From the NCBI GenBank assembly GCA_038277395.1, contig CM076190.1, positions 187,118,001 through 187,182,000 of the forward strand: a DNA stretch of 64,000 nt, written 5' to 3'. Both the position numbers and the translations under genes were made by a program. Source of the stretch: Dryocosmus kuriphilus. Its lineage: Eukaryota; Arthropoda; Insecta; Hymenoptera; Cynipidae. This document shows positions 33,787 to 45,476 of the stretch, piece by piece (the stretch's first letter is position 1; every line of letters begins with the position of its first letter). The notes under the pieces were generated by a model, which searched no databases, was not told the DNA's origin, and was given only the letters and a program-made list of their open reading frames with translations.

Positions 33787-35660
33787 AGGAGGAGGGTAAA
33801 TTTTGCATAATAAACTCGGCTCAAGGCGAGGTAGTGTCGGATTCTTACTGATTAAAAACCCCTCACTCTTCCGCCTCTACAAAACAACTCCGGAACCGCG
33901 CCAGCATAACATCAGGATTGCTTGTCGCGGACGCATTATGTTGAGGGCCGACACCTACTCGTTTGAGCCTCGCGGCTCACTTTACTCGGAAGAACCCTCA
34001 GGCTTTTCTCTTAGCTGTAGAAGGCAGAAGCGAAGTCACCTTCTTCTGGCACTGCGCCGCCTTGTGGCCCTCCAGACCGCATTTGCAACAGTTGCCACTG
34101 CGGTCTTCTCCGGTACATTCACGGGCAATGTGTCCAGGACTCTGGCAACGGTAGCACCGGATTTCGGCACTTTGCGCCTTCAACCGGCGGTACACCCACC
34201 CTACATTAAGGCCGGCTGCCAGCTGCAACTTTCTGGCAGGATCTGCGTCTAGCTGAATAAAGTTCAGGATACAGCCCCTGTTGCTCCTTTTTGTCAATTT
34301 GATTCTAGGAGGAGCACCCATGTGCTCCCTTAGGGTCGCCATGAGAGCTTCCTCCACTTCTGTCACCTCGGTAGTTTCCGCGAGTTCATAGATCACTAAT
34401 TTTGCCTTTGGAAAAAGGTGACGAACGCCACCTTTTTCTGCAAGAGCCCCTGCAAGAGCAGTACCTAAACGCTCTCGGTCCTCCTCTTTGGCTTTGAGCT
34501 CTATGAGCACATCGCCAGTTTTTGTCTGTCTGATGGCCTTGACAGAAACGCCATGTTCGTCAGGCTTAACGCTTGCTTGGCCTTCATTCTGGACGTCTGC
34601 ATATTTCCTTCCAGGAGCAGGCTTGATGGAAATTGCTTCCCTGGGTATCCTCCTCTTTCTCGGCCTCTTTCGTAGACCGAGTTCTTTATCCTGTTTTGGA
34701 TCCTTTCTCGTCCTTGTTTCCTCTGCTCTCTCACCGCTGGTTTTAGGCCACATCGACTTCCTCTTTTGCCTCCTAATTTAGGCGTTAGTCCACTCACCCT
34801 CAACCTGCTTCTGGGGAGCACCATTTGAAGCCTTCTCCTTAGGTTTCGGAGGCACATTTTCTACTTTTTGCTTTGCTAGAAGCCTCTCATATTTCTCCCT
34901 GGTATTTTCGACCGACCAGCGGAGGTCATCGTTCATACACTGCAGCTTCTTCAAGGTCACGACTCTAGAGCCTTCGCACACTTGCTTCACTCAGCCAGCA
35001 ATATCCTTGGAGCCACTAGCTCTACTTCATAAACCATTTTATTGGTGATTTTGCATATCTCATTGTTCGGCTTATACTTACTCTTTGGCTGTTTCTCCAT
35101 GTTATTGACTTGGAGGACAGAAATTGACTTGAGGACATTATACAGACAGAAGAGGGCGAAATTGGCGGTATCTCGCTACTTCCTCTTGTTCCTGTGCGTT
35201 TCATCACCTAGCCAAAGGGTCCTAGTTCCTAGAGGCGACCTCATTGCAGAGGCCGTTTGCTCCAGAACTTTCTTACCCTCCACCGACAAATTGTGCGATT
35301 GGCCCTGGCCCAAAATCCATTGGGCCGGCGTCGACCACCGGGGCTTGCACGCGATCAGAATCGACGGTGAGATCTTTCCTCACTTAGGGTATATTGTTTT
35401 TATCAGCACACGCCATGATTGGCTTGAATTCGGAGGTTCTACCAAGGTGCTCCAGTTATTCCATCTGCTCTTCGCTCCTTGCCTTTCTGCCTTGGGAGGC
35501 CCTACCGGTAGCTACGATACCGCCAGTATACCCGCCGAAGTCATTAGAGGAGAGATCAAGTCCTACGGCGACGACAACGTGGGAACACCCTTAGATAGAG
35601 AGCTACGTTTTAACGCGATGTGCGCAAAAGTCTTTGATCTTGATTACGCCATATTGATTG
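33787..35660 (-). mobile_element. R1-type LINE with ORF1 but no ORF2, inserted in the BED-finger relic
   Basis: On the minus strand the insert begins at about 35660 with GC-rich 5' sequence, carries ORF1 (about 34990-33998), and ends at 33787 with 'taagaatccgacactacc...aaatttaccctcctcct' followed by an A-rich tail. The same 3' end occurs at 36655-36720. No reverse transcriptase lies between ORF1 and the 3' end, so it is an internally deleted copy. Flanks on both sides belong to the BED-finger relic. Confidence 0.65.
33998..34753 (-). pseudogene. LINE ORF1 (Gag-like) with CCHC knuckles
   Basis: A 251-codon minus frame. The N-terminal part is highly basic (RKRPRKRRIPRE). An RRM-like core follows (GDVLIELKAKEEDRERLGTAL, RHLFPKAKLVIYELAETTEVTEVEEAL). 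Then come tandem CCHC knuckles CYRCQSPGHIARECTGEDR and CCKCGLEGHKAAQC, and a basic tail ending at 33998. This is the classic ORF1 plan of R1/TRAS/Jockey-type LINEs; the product coats element RNA. An upstream frame (34990-34778) with WSVENTREKYERLLAKQKVE supplies the coiled coil and is out of frame by one shift, so the true ORF1 is longer and frameshifted. ORF2 is absent. Confidence 0.75.
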
Positions 35661-35665
35661 TTTAG

Positions 35666-36340
35666 AAAAATGCAATGGTATGAGTCCTAAAGATATATCT
35701 TTTCTCCATGTTGCTAGAAACATCTCCTCTAAAGTGTCCATTAAAAGAAGAACTATGTAGCCTGAACCCTGAAACAACAGTTTTCTCTATAAAGTCAGAA
35801 GAGGAGCAATTGCCCCTGGCCTTAGACATTCTGTTGAAGGTGAATCTGCGTTCATCATGTATCACTGAAAATGCAAATCGAGGATACAAAGAGATTTTTC
35901 CGGATCACTTCGTCATAGAGCAAATGAAGCTGTACTCTCGAAAGGATACACGACTTAACGACTTCTGTTTGGAAACACTTGCAAGGTGACCAGTAACAGA
36001 AACGGGAATCCTTCGAATGACATTAAAGCTTTTCTTCACGCAAGCACATGGAAATACTTCATAAGAAAGAGGGTTTTCTGTAAATGGCGAATTGCTGGTG
36101 GAAAATTAGAAGGAAGAATCGATTGTCACATTGCATCATATACAATGCCATGACGAAATCAGGAGGTCTTGGATCTTTAACCATCTCCAAGCAATTGATT
36201 CTCTAGATGAGAAATTCTCATGGAAGATGTCAGGATGTTTTGGAGAAATGCAGAAAGGAAAGAATCGAAGAAGAAAAGGCCAAAGAAAACAAGAGAACAA
36301 TCGAAAGAGAAGAAAAAGATTCAAAATTTAAAAAAGCCAA
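35666..36340 (+). pseudogene. BED-finger (hAT-like) transposase relic, C-terminal part
   Basis: It picks up where 33770 stopped. The frame 35708-35989 (LLETSPLKCPLKEELCSLNPETT..., RKDTRLNDFCLETLA) is followed, through a frameshift, by LKLFFTQAHGNTS. After another shift comes ERVFCKWRIAGGKL-like sequence at 36065-36110, corresponding to the 'ERGFS' end motif of hAT-like transposases. The C-terminus is Lys/Arg-rich (36240-36330). Together the two parts give one collapsed gene of about 2.2 kb split by the 1.87-kb LINE. Confidence 0.5.
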
Positions 36341-36654
36341 GTTTCTTGCATAAACTGGTAAAACAATTGCCTTTATTGACGAGCAATTAAAAATCTTACG
36401 GAGATAATTATTTTACATTTTTGTTTTACCTTGTTCAGTATTTATTTCCTACCTACCAGCTTGTTAATATTTTAATGTTTGAGATTTATTTTAAGCCTTA
36501 TATATCTATCGACTGTTGATTATATTAAGTCTTTTATATAATACGCTCCCACCAAATTTTACGTAGGCTGTGCCTTAATTATTTTATTCGCTCTCAGTCT
36601 ACCAACTACATATCTTGTAACTTTATGTAAGTTCCTTTTTTTTTCTTGGTGGTT
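36341..36654. other. AT-rich, no gene recognised
   Basis: Short AT-rich stretch between the BED-finger relic and the deleted LINE; nothing recognisable. Confidence 0.35.
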
Positions 36655-37378
36655 GGAGGAGGGGAAATCTTGCATAAGACACCCCAGTTCGGGTAGTGTC
36701 GGATTCTTACCGACTAAAACCCCTCCTCCTGGCGCTCAAACTAAGTCCATTGTGCCTTTCCATTTATTTTCAACAGTTGAGATATTGCTATTTACAACTA
36801 TTGTGTTCTTCATTTGCTGAGGGGCCGTCCCCATTAGGGCCGTACCCATTCGCGATGAGTTAGATGAAGATCCCCCAGGGAGATCCTCATTTATTTTGTT
36901 TTCTGTGTTCGCCATATTGGATCCCACGTGAGAAGCTGGGGATTTAAGGGACTGCTCCCTGTAGAGGCTCGCTTACAGGGAAACGGTCTGAATACTAAGG
37001 GATTCGACCTGGTATCCCTAAGTCTCCGCTTCGACACCTCCCTCAAACTTCGCCATGACCGTCTCAATTGAGGGGGCAAACCGGAGCATTCAGGGATTGG
37101 TAACCCTGGTGCCATTCAGCCCTCGACACGGCGATCACATCCTAGCTTGGGAGCATGAGACTCGCGCCCTTGATATTCCAGGAGGCTTTGCCATTACCCC
37201 CTGGAAGGATTGCTTCTTGGTCAGGGTCCCGCAGACCAGAAACCCCCAGTTCCCCAGAGCAGCCGTATCTCGCGATACAGTCCCTCTGGTTCACCTACTT
37301 TAGGTCGCTCGTCCGATTGGACCCCTAAGCCCTCCCACCAACTACAAGGTCATGCGATCCCCAGGGAGGGTATGTAAG
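36655..37378 (-). mobile_element. Deleted non-autonomous LINE derivative, copy 2
   Basis: The minus strand reads from 'ctggggatcgcatgaccttgtagttgg' (37378 side) through a GC-rich 5' region to a short ORF1 start (MANTENKINEDLPGGSSSNS, ~36915). It then passes directly into 'ggttttagtcggtaagaatccgacactacc' and 'gatttcccctcctccaaccacc' with an A-rich tail (36640-36655). The 5' ~200 bp is nearly identical to 15945-16160. There is no RT. Confidence 0.65.
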
Positions 37379-38350
37379 TTCTTCTTAGTACCTGAATTAG
37401 TTTATACTTATTTTAGCTAATCTAATTCAGTTTTAAGTGAAAAAAGTATATTCAAACACGTTAGGACTTTTCTATTATATTAATAAATGAGTTTATAGAC
37501 TGGAAAAAACTTGACTTTTTTTTTGTCGTTCCAAGTTTGAACATAAGTTTTTGAGCCTCTAAACTACGAAAATGTCGTGTAATATAAATAAATATAATAA
37601 GATATGTCAATACATAAAATTACACGTAGGGCAACATTACAGGAATTATTATAAAATTAAAATTCAGGTCAGTTTATTATAGCAATCATAAGCTTCAATA
37701 TTCAGTGTCCTTATAGATGTACTTTATTTGCGGTTCTAGTAAAAGAAGACTTAATATTTACAATAGGGGAAAAAACCAGAAAATAACCGGCAATTTGGTG
37801 AGCGAACATGACTAGAAACTCTGTTAACATAGACACCGATCAACTAAACCATGCCTTAATTTAACACAAGATATACTGCCCAATACATAAATTTGAAGGG
37901 AAGAAAGATTTATTAAATCATTAATTCTCAAGTATTTGCATAATTGCAAGGTTCTCGTTCATAAGAACGAAGTTAGTAGTAGTAGCTCTATTTTTAATAC
38001 AACTCTATGAAACATCAAAATATAATTAATCTTATCCGGAGTTTGAAGTTGTGTCCCTGAAAAGTTCATCCTTTTAAGATTCCATACATTAATGTCTCAT
38101 TTAGTTTAAGTTAGACCTGAAACACACGTTCAATACGAAGTGCCTTAAACTTAAGGTACCTGAATAGGCTCTCAATTCTGGATATTGAAATTTATAAAGT
38201 TCTTCGGAAGTTTCATTCCTTTCAATTTTATTCAGAATTATACAGAAAAAATCTGAAACATAAGATATTTGACCATTAACTTCAATTTCAGTTAAGTGTG
38301 TGTTGAACTTCAGGCAAATCTGTAACTGAAATTCAAGCACATTTTTAACA
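37379..38350. other. AT-rich, no gene recognised
   Basis: No motif on either strand. An 80-codon minus frame (38340-38101) has no features I can interpret. Confidence 0.35.
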
Positions 38351-38649
38351 GTGATAGGAGTAGAGTGAGGAGAAGATGGTAATTACCGTACTGGAGGAGT
38401 CCTAAATGACATGCGTTTGCGTCCATTCCTATGAAGTAGTTAAACTAAATATGACTAACAACGAGAATGAAGTAGTATATGGATCGAATCAATTTATTTT
38501 ATGAATTGATCCGATCTCAAAACTGCTTCATTCTCGTTATTATTCATGTTTATTTTAAACGCCTCCTAGGAATGGTCGGAAAAGCGTGTCATTTAGGACT
38601 GCTCTAATGAGGTTATTACCATCTTCTCCTCGCTCTACTCCAATATCAC
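38351..38649. mobile_element. Palindromic MITE, 299 bp
   Basis: The left arm begins GTGATAGGAGTAGAGTGAGG and the right arm ends CTCGCTCTACTCCAATATCAC. The arms stay complementary inward through 'agaagatggtaat', 'gtcctaaatgac', 'cattcctat' and 'aacgagaatgaag' to a centre near 38497 ('caatttattttatgaattg'). It has no coding capacity. Confidence 0.85.
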
Positions 38650-39447
38650 ACTCTCATGGCAACCCTAATACTCGATCATCAGAAGTTAGGTAATGATGAA
38701 CATCAGGCTGATACGGATCCTCGGGTTTATGTTCTGCTTTAGTTAATTATGCAAGCACAAATTGTAATTATAAAATTAATCACGATATCAAATATAAATA
38801 TATTATTAAATTATTTGCTACTATAATTTAATAAATTATAGTTCATGTTTTGTCTGTATCCAGGTTTCACTGTATCTAGATACGAGTACATAGTTTTATT
38901 TTACAAAAGAAAAACATTTTCCATACATTTTGAAAGTTATTTTTCACAAGATGGGCGTAAGTTTCTCTAAATTGAGAGGAAAAAGTTACTTTTAATTGAA
39001 GGTTTTCTAATAGGAAATAAATATATTGAAATAAAAAATGCACACTTTAAACTATAGATATTACACTTACTAATAATTTTAGGGACAACCATTAAGATGA
39101 AACACATACTACCAATGAGGGTTCTAATTTTCTTGAAATAAAGTATAAATCAACTTATGAAGAATTTCGAAATGACTGTAACAGAAGGATATACTTCCAA
39201 ATGTTTCAATGTATTTCATACTCGCTATCTTGCTTCTTATTTGTATTTCATAACTCCGTTTCCTCTACATGCTAAATTCTTTAAAATACGTCAGATTTAT
39301 GACATTATTTGTAAAATTTAGAGGGACCAAAACAACTGAAGATCGTGAAACTTGTTCTTGTAGAATTACGGACTCCAATCCACATATTTATACGGAGTTT
39401 GCAATTCCTCACCTTGCAATAATTCTTTTCCATTTACTCTAATTTTA
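38650..39447. other. AT-rich, no gene recognised
   Basis: Nothing recognisable between the MITE and the family A array. Confidence 0.35.
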
Positions 39448-41722
39448 CATTCACATCAGAGACGGTACTAGATTTATGTAAAATTTAACTTTTGCGGATT
39501 TCATGAAATCTCCACGTTTTGTGACCTCCGGAATAAAAAAAAAAACGGTTTTTACGACGGTATCTGTCTGTCTGTTATCGTCGTCGTCGTTGTCGTCGTC
39601 GATGTCGTTGTTATTGTCGTTGGTGCCTATTCCCACGACAACTTTCGAACGACTAATCGGATTGGAGTGCGCTTTGGTACACTTCTTTAAGCGGTAAAAA
39701 GAAAGGACGAGTTCGTTAACCAGCGGTTTTTGACCAACGGTTATGGTTTTATCCATCAAAACGGTTTTCACAAAATGAAAAAGTCCATTTTCCGGATAAA
39801 CTATGAGAGATACAAAAAAATGTATGAAAGTAAATTTGCTCATCTCAAAAAAATTTACAAATTTTCTTTTAACCATTTTTTTATGAAATGAACGGATTTT
39901 TTTTTAATCAAGAAAACGCTTTTAAAATCAAATAACTCTGTTTTCCCCCCAAAATATTCAAGATACAAAAAAATAGTAAAGAACAAAGTTTTTCAATTTA
40001 AAAAGATCTACAAATTTTGCTTTAACTATTTTTTGACAAAATGCACGGTTTTTGTTTCAATCGATAAAACGTGGTTAAAAATCAAAACTTTCAAATTTTC
40101 CGCCAAACTATGCAAGATACAGAAAAATGACAATAAAAAAAGTTGTTCGCCTCAAAAGGATCTACAAATTTGCTCTTCATCATTTTTTTAAGCAGACGCG
40201 AGTTTTTGAGTTATTCGTGAAATATTTTATGAAATATAAAGAAAACCACTTTTTAGCAAAACTATGTAAGATATGAGAAAATATTAACAAGCAGAATTTT
40301 TCACCTTGGAAAGAGCTACAAAATTTATTTATAAGACTCATCGTTTTACTTTTAAGAATCGAAATCGGGTATTGCGGGAATTTGAAAAATCACTAAAAAA
40401 CTTTAGCAATCTACAATGTGTTTCAAAAAAATGTAATTATCGAGCGCGAAGCGCGAGTGTCATGGTGAGAATATATTCCTTAAGGGCGATAGAGCCTGAA
40501 GTAAAATAATTTCCTTGTAATTTTAATTTAAAGGTTTATAGGATCCGTAAACACCGAGAGCGTAGCACGAGGTGAATAATCTATCGAGCGCGAAGCGCGA
40601 GCGCCAACAGACGCGCGCCCTAGGTGCGCTCATACTTGACGCGAGGCGCGCAACGAGAATATGCCCGCGAAGCGGGAAGATTCTTTACATTCTCATCAGA
40701 GAACGTTCGCGGACTTCATGAAATCTCCACGTTTTGAGACCTCCTGATTCCGAAAAAACGGTTTTTACGACGGTGTCTGTCTGTCTGTTGTCGTCGTCGT
40801 CGTCGTTGTCGTCGTCGTCGTTGTCGTCGTTGTCGTTGTCGTTGGAGGCTTTTCCCACTATAACTTTCGAAGGACTAATCGGATTCGAGTGCGCTTTGGT
40901 AGACTTCTTTAAGGAGTAAAGAGAAAGGACAAGTTCGTTAACCAGCGGTTTTTGACCAAAGGTTATGGTTTTATCCATCAAAAACGGATTTCATTAAAAT
41001 CATAAAATCCATTTTTCGGCTAAACTATGAGAGATACAAAAAAATGTAAGAAAGTAAAATTGTTCACCTCAGAAAAATCTACAAATTTTTTCTCAACCGT
41101 TTTTTGATAACATGAACGGATTTTGTTTTAATCGATAAAACGTTATTAAAAATCAAAAACTTCCCGCCAAACTATGCAATATGCGAAAAAATTATTATAA
41201 GCAAAGTTGTTCACCTCAAAAAGATCCCCAAATTTCTTCTCAATCATTTTTTTGAGCAGACGTGTAATTTTTGACTTATTCGTGAAGTATGTTATGAAAT
41301 ATAAAGAAAACCACTTTTCAACAAAACTATTTAAGATATGAGAAAATATTAACAAGCAGAATTGTTCACCTTGGATAAAGCTACAAAATTTATTTATAAG
41401 ACTTATCGTTTTACTTTTAAGGATCGAAATCGTCTATTGTAAAAGTTTGGAAAATCCCAAAAAAACTTTACCAGCCTACAATATGTTCAAAAAATGTAAC
41501 TATCGAGCGCGAAGCGCGAGTGTCATGGTGAGAATGTATTCCTTAAGGGCGATAGAGCCTTAATTTTAAAAAATTCTTTTTTAATTTTTACATTCTCATC
41601 AGAGAAGGTATTAGATTTATGTAAAACTTTACTTTCGCGGATTTCATGAAATCCCAACGTTTTGAGACCTCTTGAATCCAAAAAAACGGTTTTTGCGACG
41701 GTGCCAGTCTGCTTGTTGTCAT

Positions 41723-41800
<78 letters not shown>

Positions 41801-42845
41801 TGTTGTTGGAGACTTTTCTTACGATAACTTTCGAAGGACTAATTGAATTGGAGTGCGCTTTGGTACACTTCTTTATGGGGTAAAAGGAAAGGACTGTTTC
41901 GTTAACCAACGATTTTTGACTAACAGTTATGGTTTTATCCATGAAAAACGGTTTTCACAAAATCACAAAATCTCTTTTCCGGCTAAACTATGAGAGATAC
42001 AAAAAATGTAAGAAAGTAAAATTGTTCACCTCAAAAAAATCTATAAATTTGTTCTTAACCAATTTTTGATAAAATGAACAGTTCTTTTTCAATCAAGAAA
42101 AAGCTTTTAAAATTAAGAAACTCAGTTTTCCCCCCAAAATATTCAAGATGCAAAAAGTAGTAGAAAACAAAGTTGTTCAATTCAAAAATATCTACAAATT
42201 TTGTTTTCACCATTTTTTGATAAAATGCACGGTTTTTGTTTTAATCGATAAAACGTTATTAAAAATCAAAGATTTCAAATTTCCCGCCAAACTATGCAAG
42301 ATACGAAAAAACGATAATAAACAAAGTTGTTCGCCTGAAAAGGATCTACAAATTTTCTCTCCATCGTTTTTTCAAGCAGACGCGTAGTTTTTGAGTTATT
42401 CGTGAAATATTTTATGAAATATAAAGGAAACCACTTTTCAGCAAAACTATGTAAAATATGAGAAAATATTAACAAGCAGAATTTTTTCACCTTGGAAAGA
42501 GCTACAAAATTTGTTTATAAGACTTATCGTTTTACTTTTAAAAATCGAAATCGTCTATTGTAGGAATTTGGAAAATCCCAAAAAAACTTTACCAATCTGC
42601 AGTGTGTTTAAAAAAATGTAACTTTCGAGCGCGAAGCGCGAGTGTCATGATGAGAATGTATTCCTTAAGGGCGATAGAGCCATAAGCAAAAAAATTTGTT
42701 TTGTAATTTTTACATTCTCATCAGAGAAGGTATTAGATTTATGTAAAATTTGACTTTCGCGGATTTCATGAAATCCCCACGTTTTGAGACCTCTTGAATC
42801 CGAAAAAAAAAAACGGTTTTTACGACGGTGTCTGTCTGTCTGTTG

Positions 42846-42877
<32 letters not shown>

Positions 42878-43560
42878 GTCGTTGGAGAGTTTTCCCACGA
42901 TAACTTTCGAAGGACTAATTGAACTGGAGTGCGCTTTGGTACACTTCTTTACGGGTTAAAAAGAAAGGACTGATTCGTTAACCAGCGATTTTTGACCAAC
43001 GGTCGTGGTTTTATCCATGAAAAACCGTTTTCACAAAATCACAAAATCCCTTTTCCGGCTAAGCTGTGAGAGATACAAAAAAATCTAAGAAAGTAAAATT
43101 GTTCACCTCAAAAAAATATGCAAATTTTTTTAACCGTTTTTTGATAAAATGAACGGTTTTTGTTTTAATCATGAAAACGCTATTAAAATTAAAAAACTCT
43201 GGCTTCCCGCCAAAATATTCAAGATACCAAAAAATAATAAAGAACAAAGTTTTTCAATTCAAAAATATCTACAAATTTTGTTTTAACCATTTTTTGATAA
43301 AATGCACGGTTTTTGCTTTAATCGATAAAACGTTATTAAAAATCAAAGATTTCAACCTTGGAAAGAGCTACAAAATTTATTTGTAAGACTCATCGTTTTA
43401 CTTTTAAGAATCGAAATCTTGTATTGTGAAAATTTGAAAAATCACTAAAAAGCTTTACCAATCTACAATGTGTTTTAAAAAAATGTAATTATCGAGCGCG
43501 AAACGCGAGTGTTATGTTGAGAATGTATTCCTTACAGGCAATAGAGCCTTAAGTAAAATA
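39448..43560. repeat. Family A array, four tandem units of ~0.85-1.24 kb
   Basis: Units start at 'acattc(t/a)catcagag' near 39448, 40686, 41590 and 42712. Each contains 'ggatttcatgaaatcccca', a (GTC)n microsatellite (39583-39640, 40789-40853, 41715-41807, 42842-42884), 'ttcgaaggactaat..gagtgcgctttggtacactt', two to five ~150-bp subunits with 'aaaatgcacggtttttgttttaatcgataaaacg', and then 'gagcgcgaagcgcgagtgtcatggtgagaatgtattcc'. That terminal block occurs near 40439, 41503, 42627 and 43493. Unit-length differences come from missing subunits. Asp- or Ser-rich frames across the microsatellites are artefacts. Orientation is opposite to 430-3480. Confidence 0.9.
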
Positions 43561-43581
43561 ATTTCTTTGTAATTAGTGTTA

Positions 43582-45476
43582 GTTAGTGAATTTTGGAAAA
43601 GACGAACTGCATCTATGAATTCTGATGCATCAGACGGCATTGTACTGCATACTGTCAAACATTTTGGTTTCTTCTTTTTGAATGGAATGCGGCGATAAAT
43701 GAGATCGTGGAATTCATTTTTGAGAAAGGCATAATTTCACCTCTTGCCACGGCTGCAATTGTAGTGGGAAAATTTTCAAAAATGCACGCTTATTGTATAA
43801 GGTTTTCTGAATGCATTAGTAGGACCGAAATTTGAAAATGTCCAAAAACACTCTTTCAATTCGCATTTTTATGGAAGACCTTTATTTCGTGACTAGAAGC
43901 CGCTATTGTGCTGTTCAAAGTCTCAGAATGTGGATTAGGACACACTGTTTGTAATTCTATATTTGAAAATTGATTAGAATTAATATTTTTTGATAAAAAC
44001 CCTTTGAAACTTTCTTAGTTTAATGAGTTTACGCGCGTGATGGATCAGATCAAAAAACGTTAAAAAAAAAAAGGTTTAGCCTATGAATTCATGGTTCGTT
44101 ATCAATTTTTTTCAAATGCATTTGCCGCCCTATAGGGTTGTGGCAAAGAACTGTGGAAAAGAGGCTACTTGAATTCTTTCCATTTGGATATAGTTAATAT
44201 GAAATTAGAAATTTTTGACAACTGAAAATTAGTTAACTAACTTTTAATTTTAAAGGAAGAACTGGTCTAGTCTTCTTCTCTCCTCACTATAATATCATTA
44301 ACATAATAGAAGGTAATGAGTAAATTATAGGATTACGATATGTATGTAGAGATTAACAGTAACAAGAATAATATATGTAACATTATCATGAAATGTTAAT
44401 ATACAAACAATAAAGCAGAATTTTTTCTGATTCACAAAACATTAATTGAAATATTCAACAACTCAGGCAGAAATGCGAACCACCAAATTTTAAAACGTAA
44501 ATCACACTTGTGTCAATTTCTTCAGACTCTTACTTTGATGATTACTCCAATCTGTGGTTATTTTTTACTAAACCTTTAACACAGTGTGCATTATATTTTT
44601 TGCATAAATAGCTTGTACAGTCCCCATCCCAGAAGATGTTCTTTTTCATGTCCATGGCACTGAAACTTTTGATTATTTTAAAGTATTTTTGAAATAAAAT
44701 GTTGGAAAATTGAAACAATTATTCTTATATCAAATGAGTATTAATATTTTATGAAAAATGTACATATATTATTTTTGTTGCTGTTACTCCCTACATATAT
44801 ATCATAATCCTATAATTTTCTCTTTATTTTCTATTATATTAATGATAATATAGTGAGGAGAGATGAAGACTACACAATGTAAGGAGCTCAAGTAGATCCT
44901 TTGCCACAGTTCTTTGTGACAGTCCTGTAGGCAGTCAAATACATCTGTAGAAACCACATTCCGATCGCTGCTTCCACGGGGTAGACCTTTTCAAAATGTT
45001 TTTTCATCTCATCCGGCAGGCGCGTAAACTTATTAAACTAAGAAAGCTTCAAAACATTTTTTCTCAAGTAATATTAGTTTTAATCAATTTTATTATCAAA
45101 TACAGCTTTACAAGCAGTGTGCCTACTCCACATTTGAGACTTTAAACAGCTCATTAGCTGCTTCTAGTTACGAAATAAGGGTCTTGCAAAAAAATACTAA
45201 TTAAAAGCTCGTCTATGGATATTTTCCAATTTCGAAACTTCTACTGGATTTAGAAGATCTTGCACAACAGGCGTAAATTGTCTCAAAATTTTCCTACTAC
45301 AATTGCAGCCTTGTGAAAGGGTAAAAGTATGCCTTTCCCAAAAATGGACTGCACGACCTCGTTTTTCGTCCCATTGCAGTCAAAATAAAACCAAAACTTT
45401 TGCTAATATATAGTCAAATACCGTCTAATGCAACAGACTTCATAGATTTAGGACCTGTTCTCCAAAATTCACTAAC
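43582..45476. mobile_element. Large foldback element, ~900-bp imperfect inverted arms
   Basis: The outer ends are GTTAGTGAATTTTGG (43582-43596) and CCAAAATTCACTAAC (45462-45476), a perfect inverted pair. Matching inner blocks include 'acggcattgtact'/'caaataccgtct', 'ggcataatttcacc'/'gggtaaaagtatgcc', 'tgtggcaaagaactgtgg'/'cctttgccacagttcttt', and 'ggattacgatatgtatgtag'/'ctacatatatatcataatcc'. The arms meet around a spacer near 44500-44640. Divergence between arms is considerable. No protein was recognised. Confidence 0.85.

Noticed and set aside
35042..35665. 207-codon plus-strand frame
   Set aside because: It runs antisense to the 5' part of the R1-type LINE, has no recognisable motif, and is best explained as a chance frame in GC-rich sequence.
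39451..42898. Ser-rich and Asp/Thr-rich frames across the (GTC)n tracts
   Set aside because: Pure microsatellite translation (GTC/TCG/GAC) on both strands; not genes.
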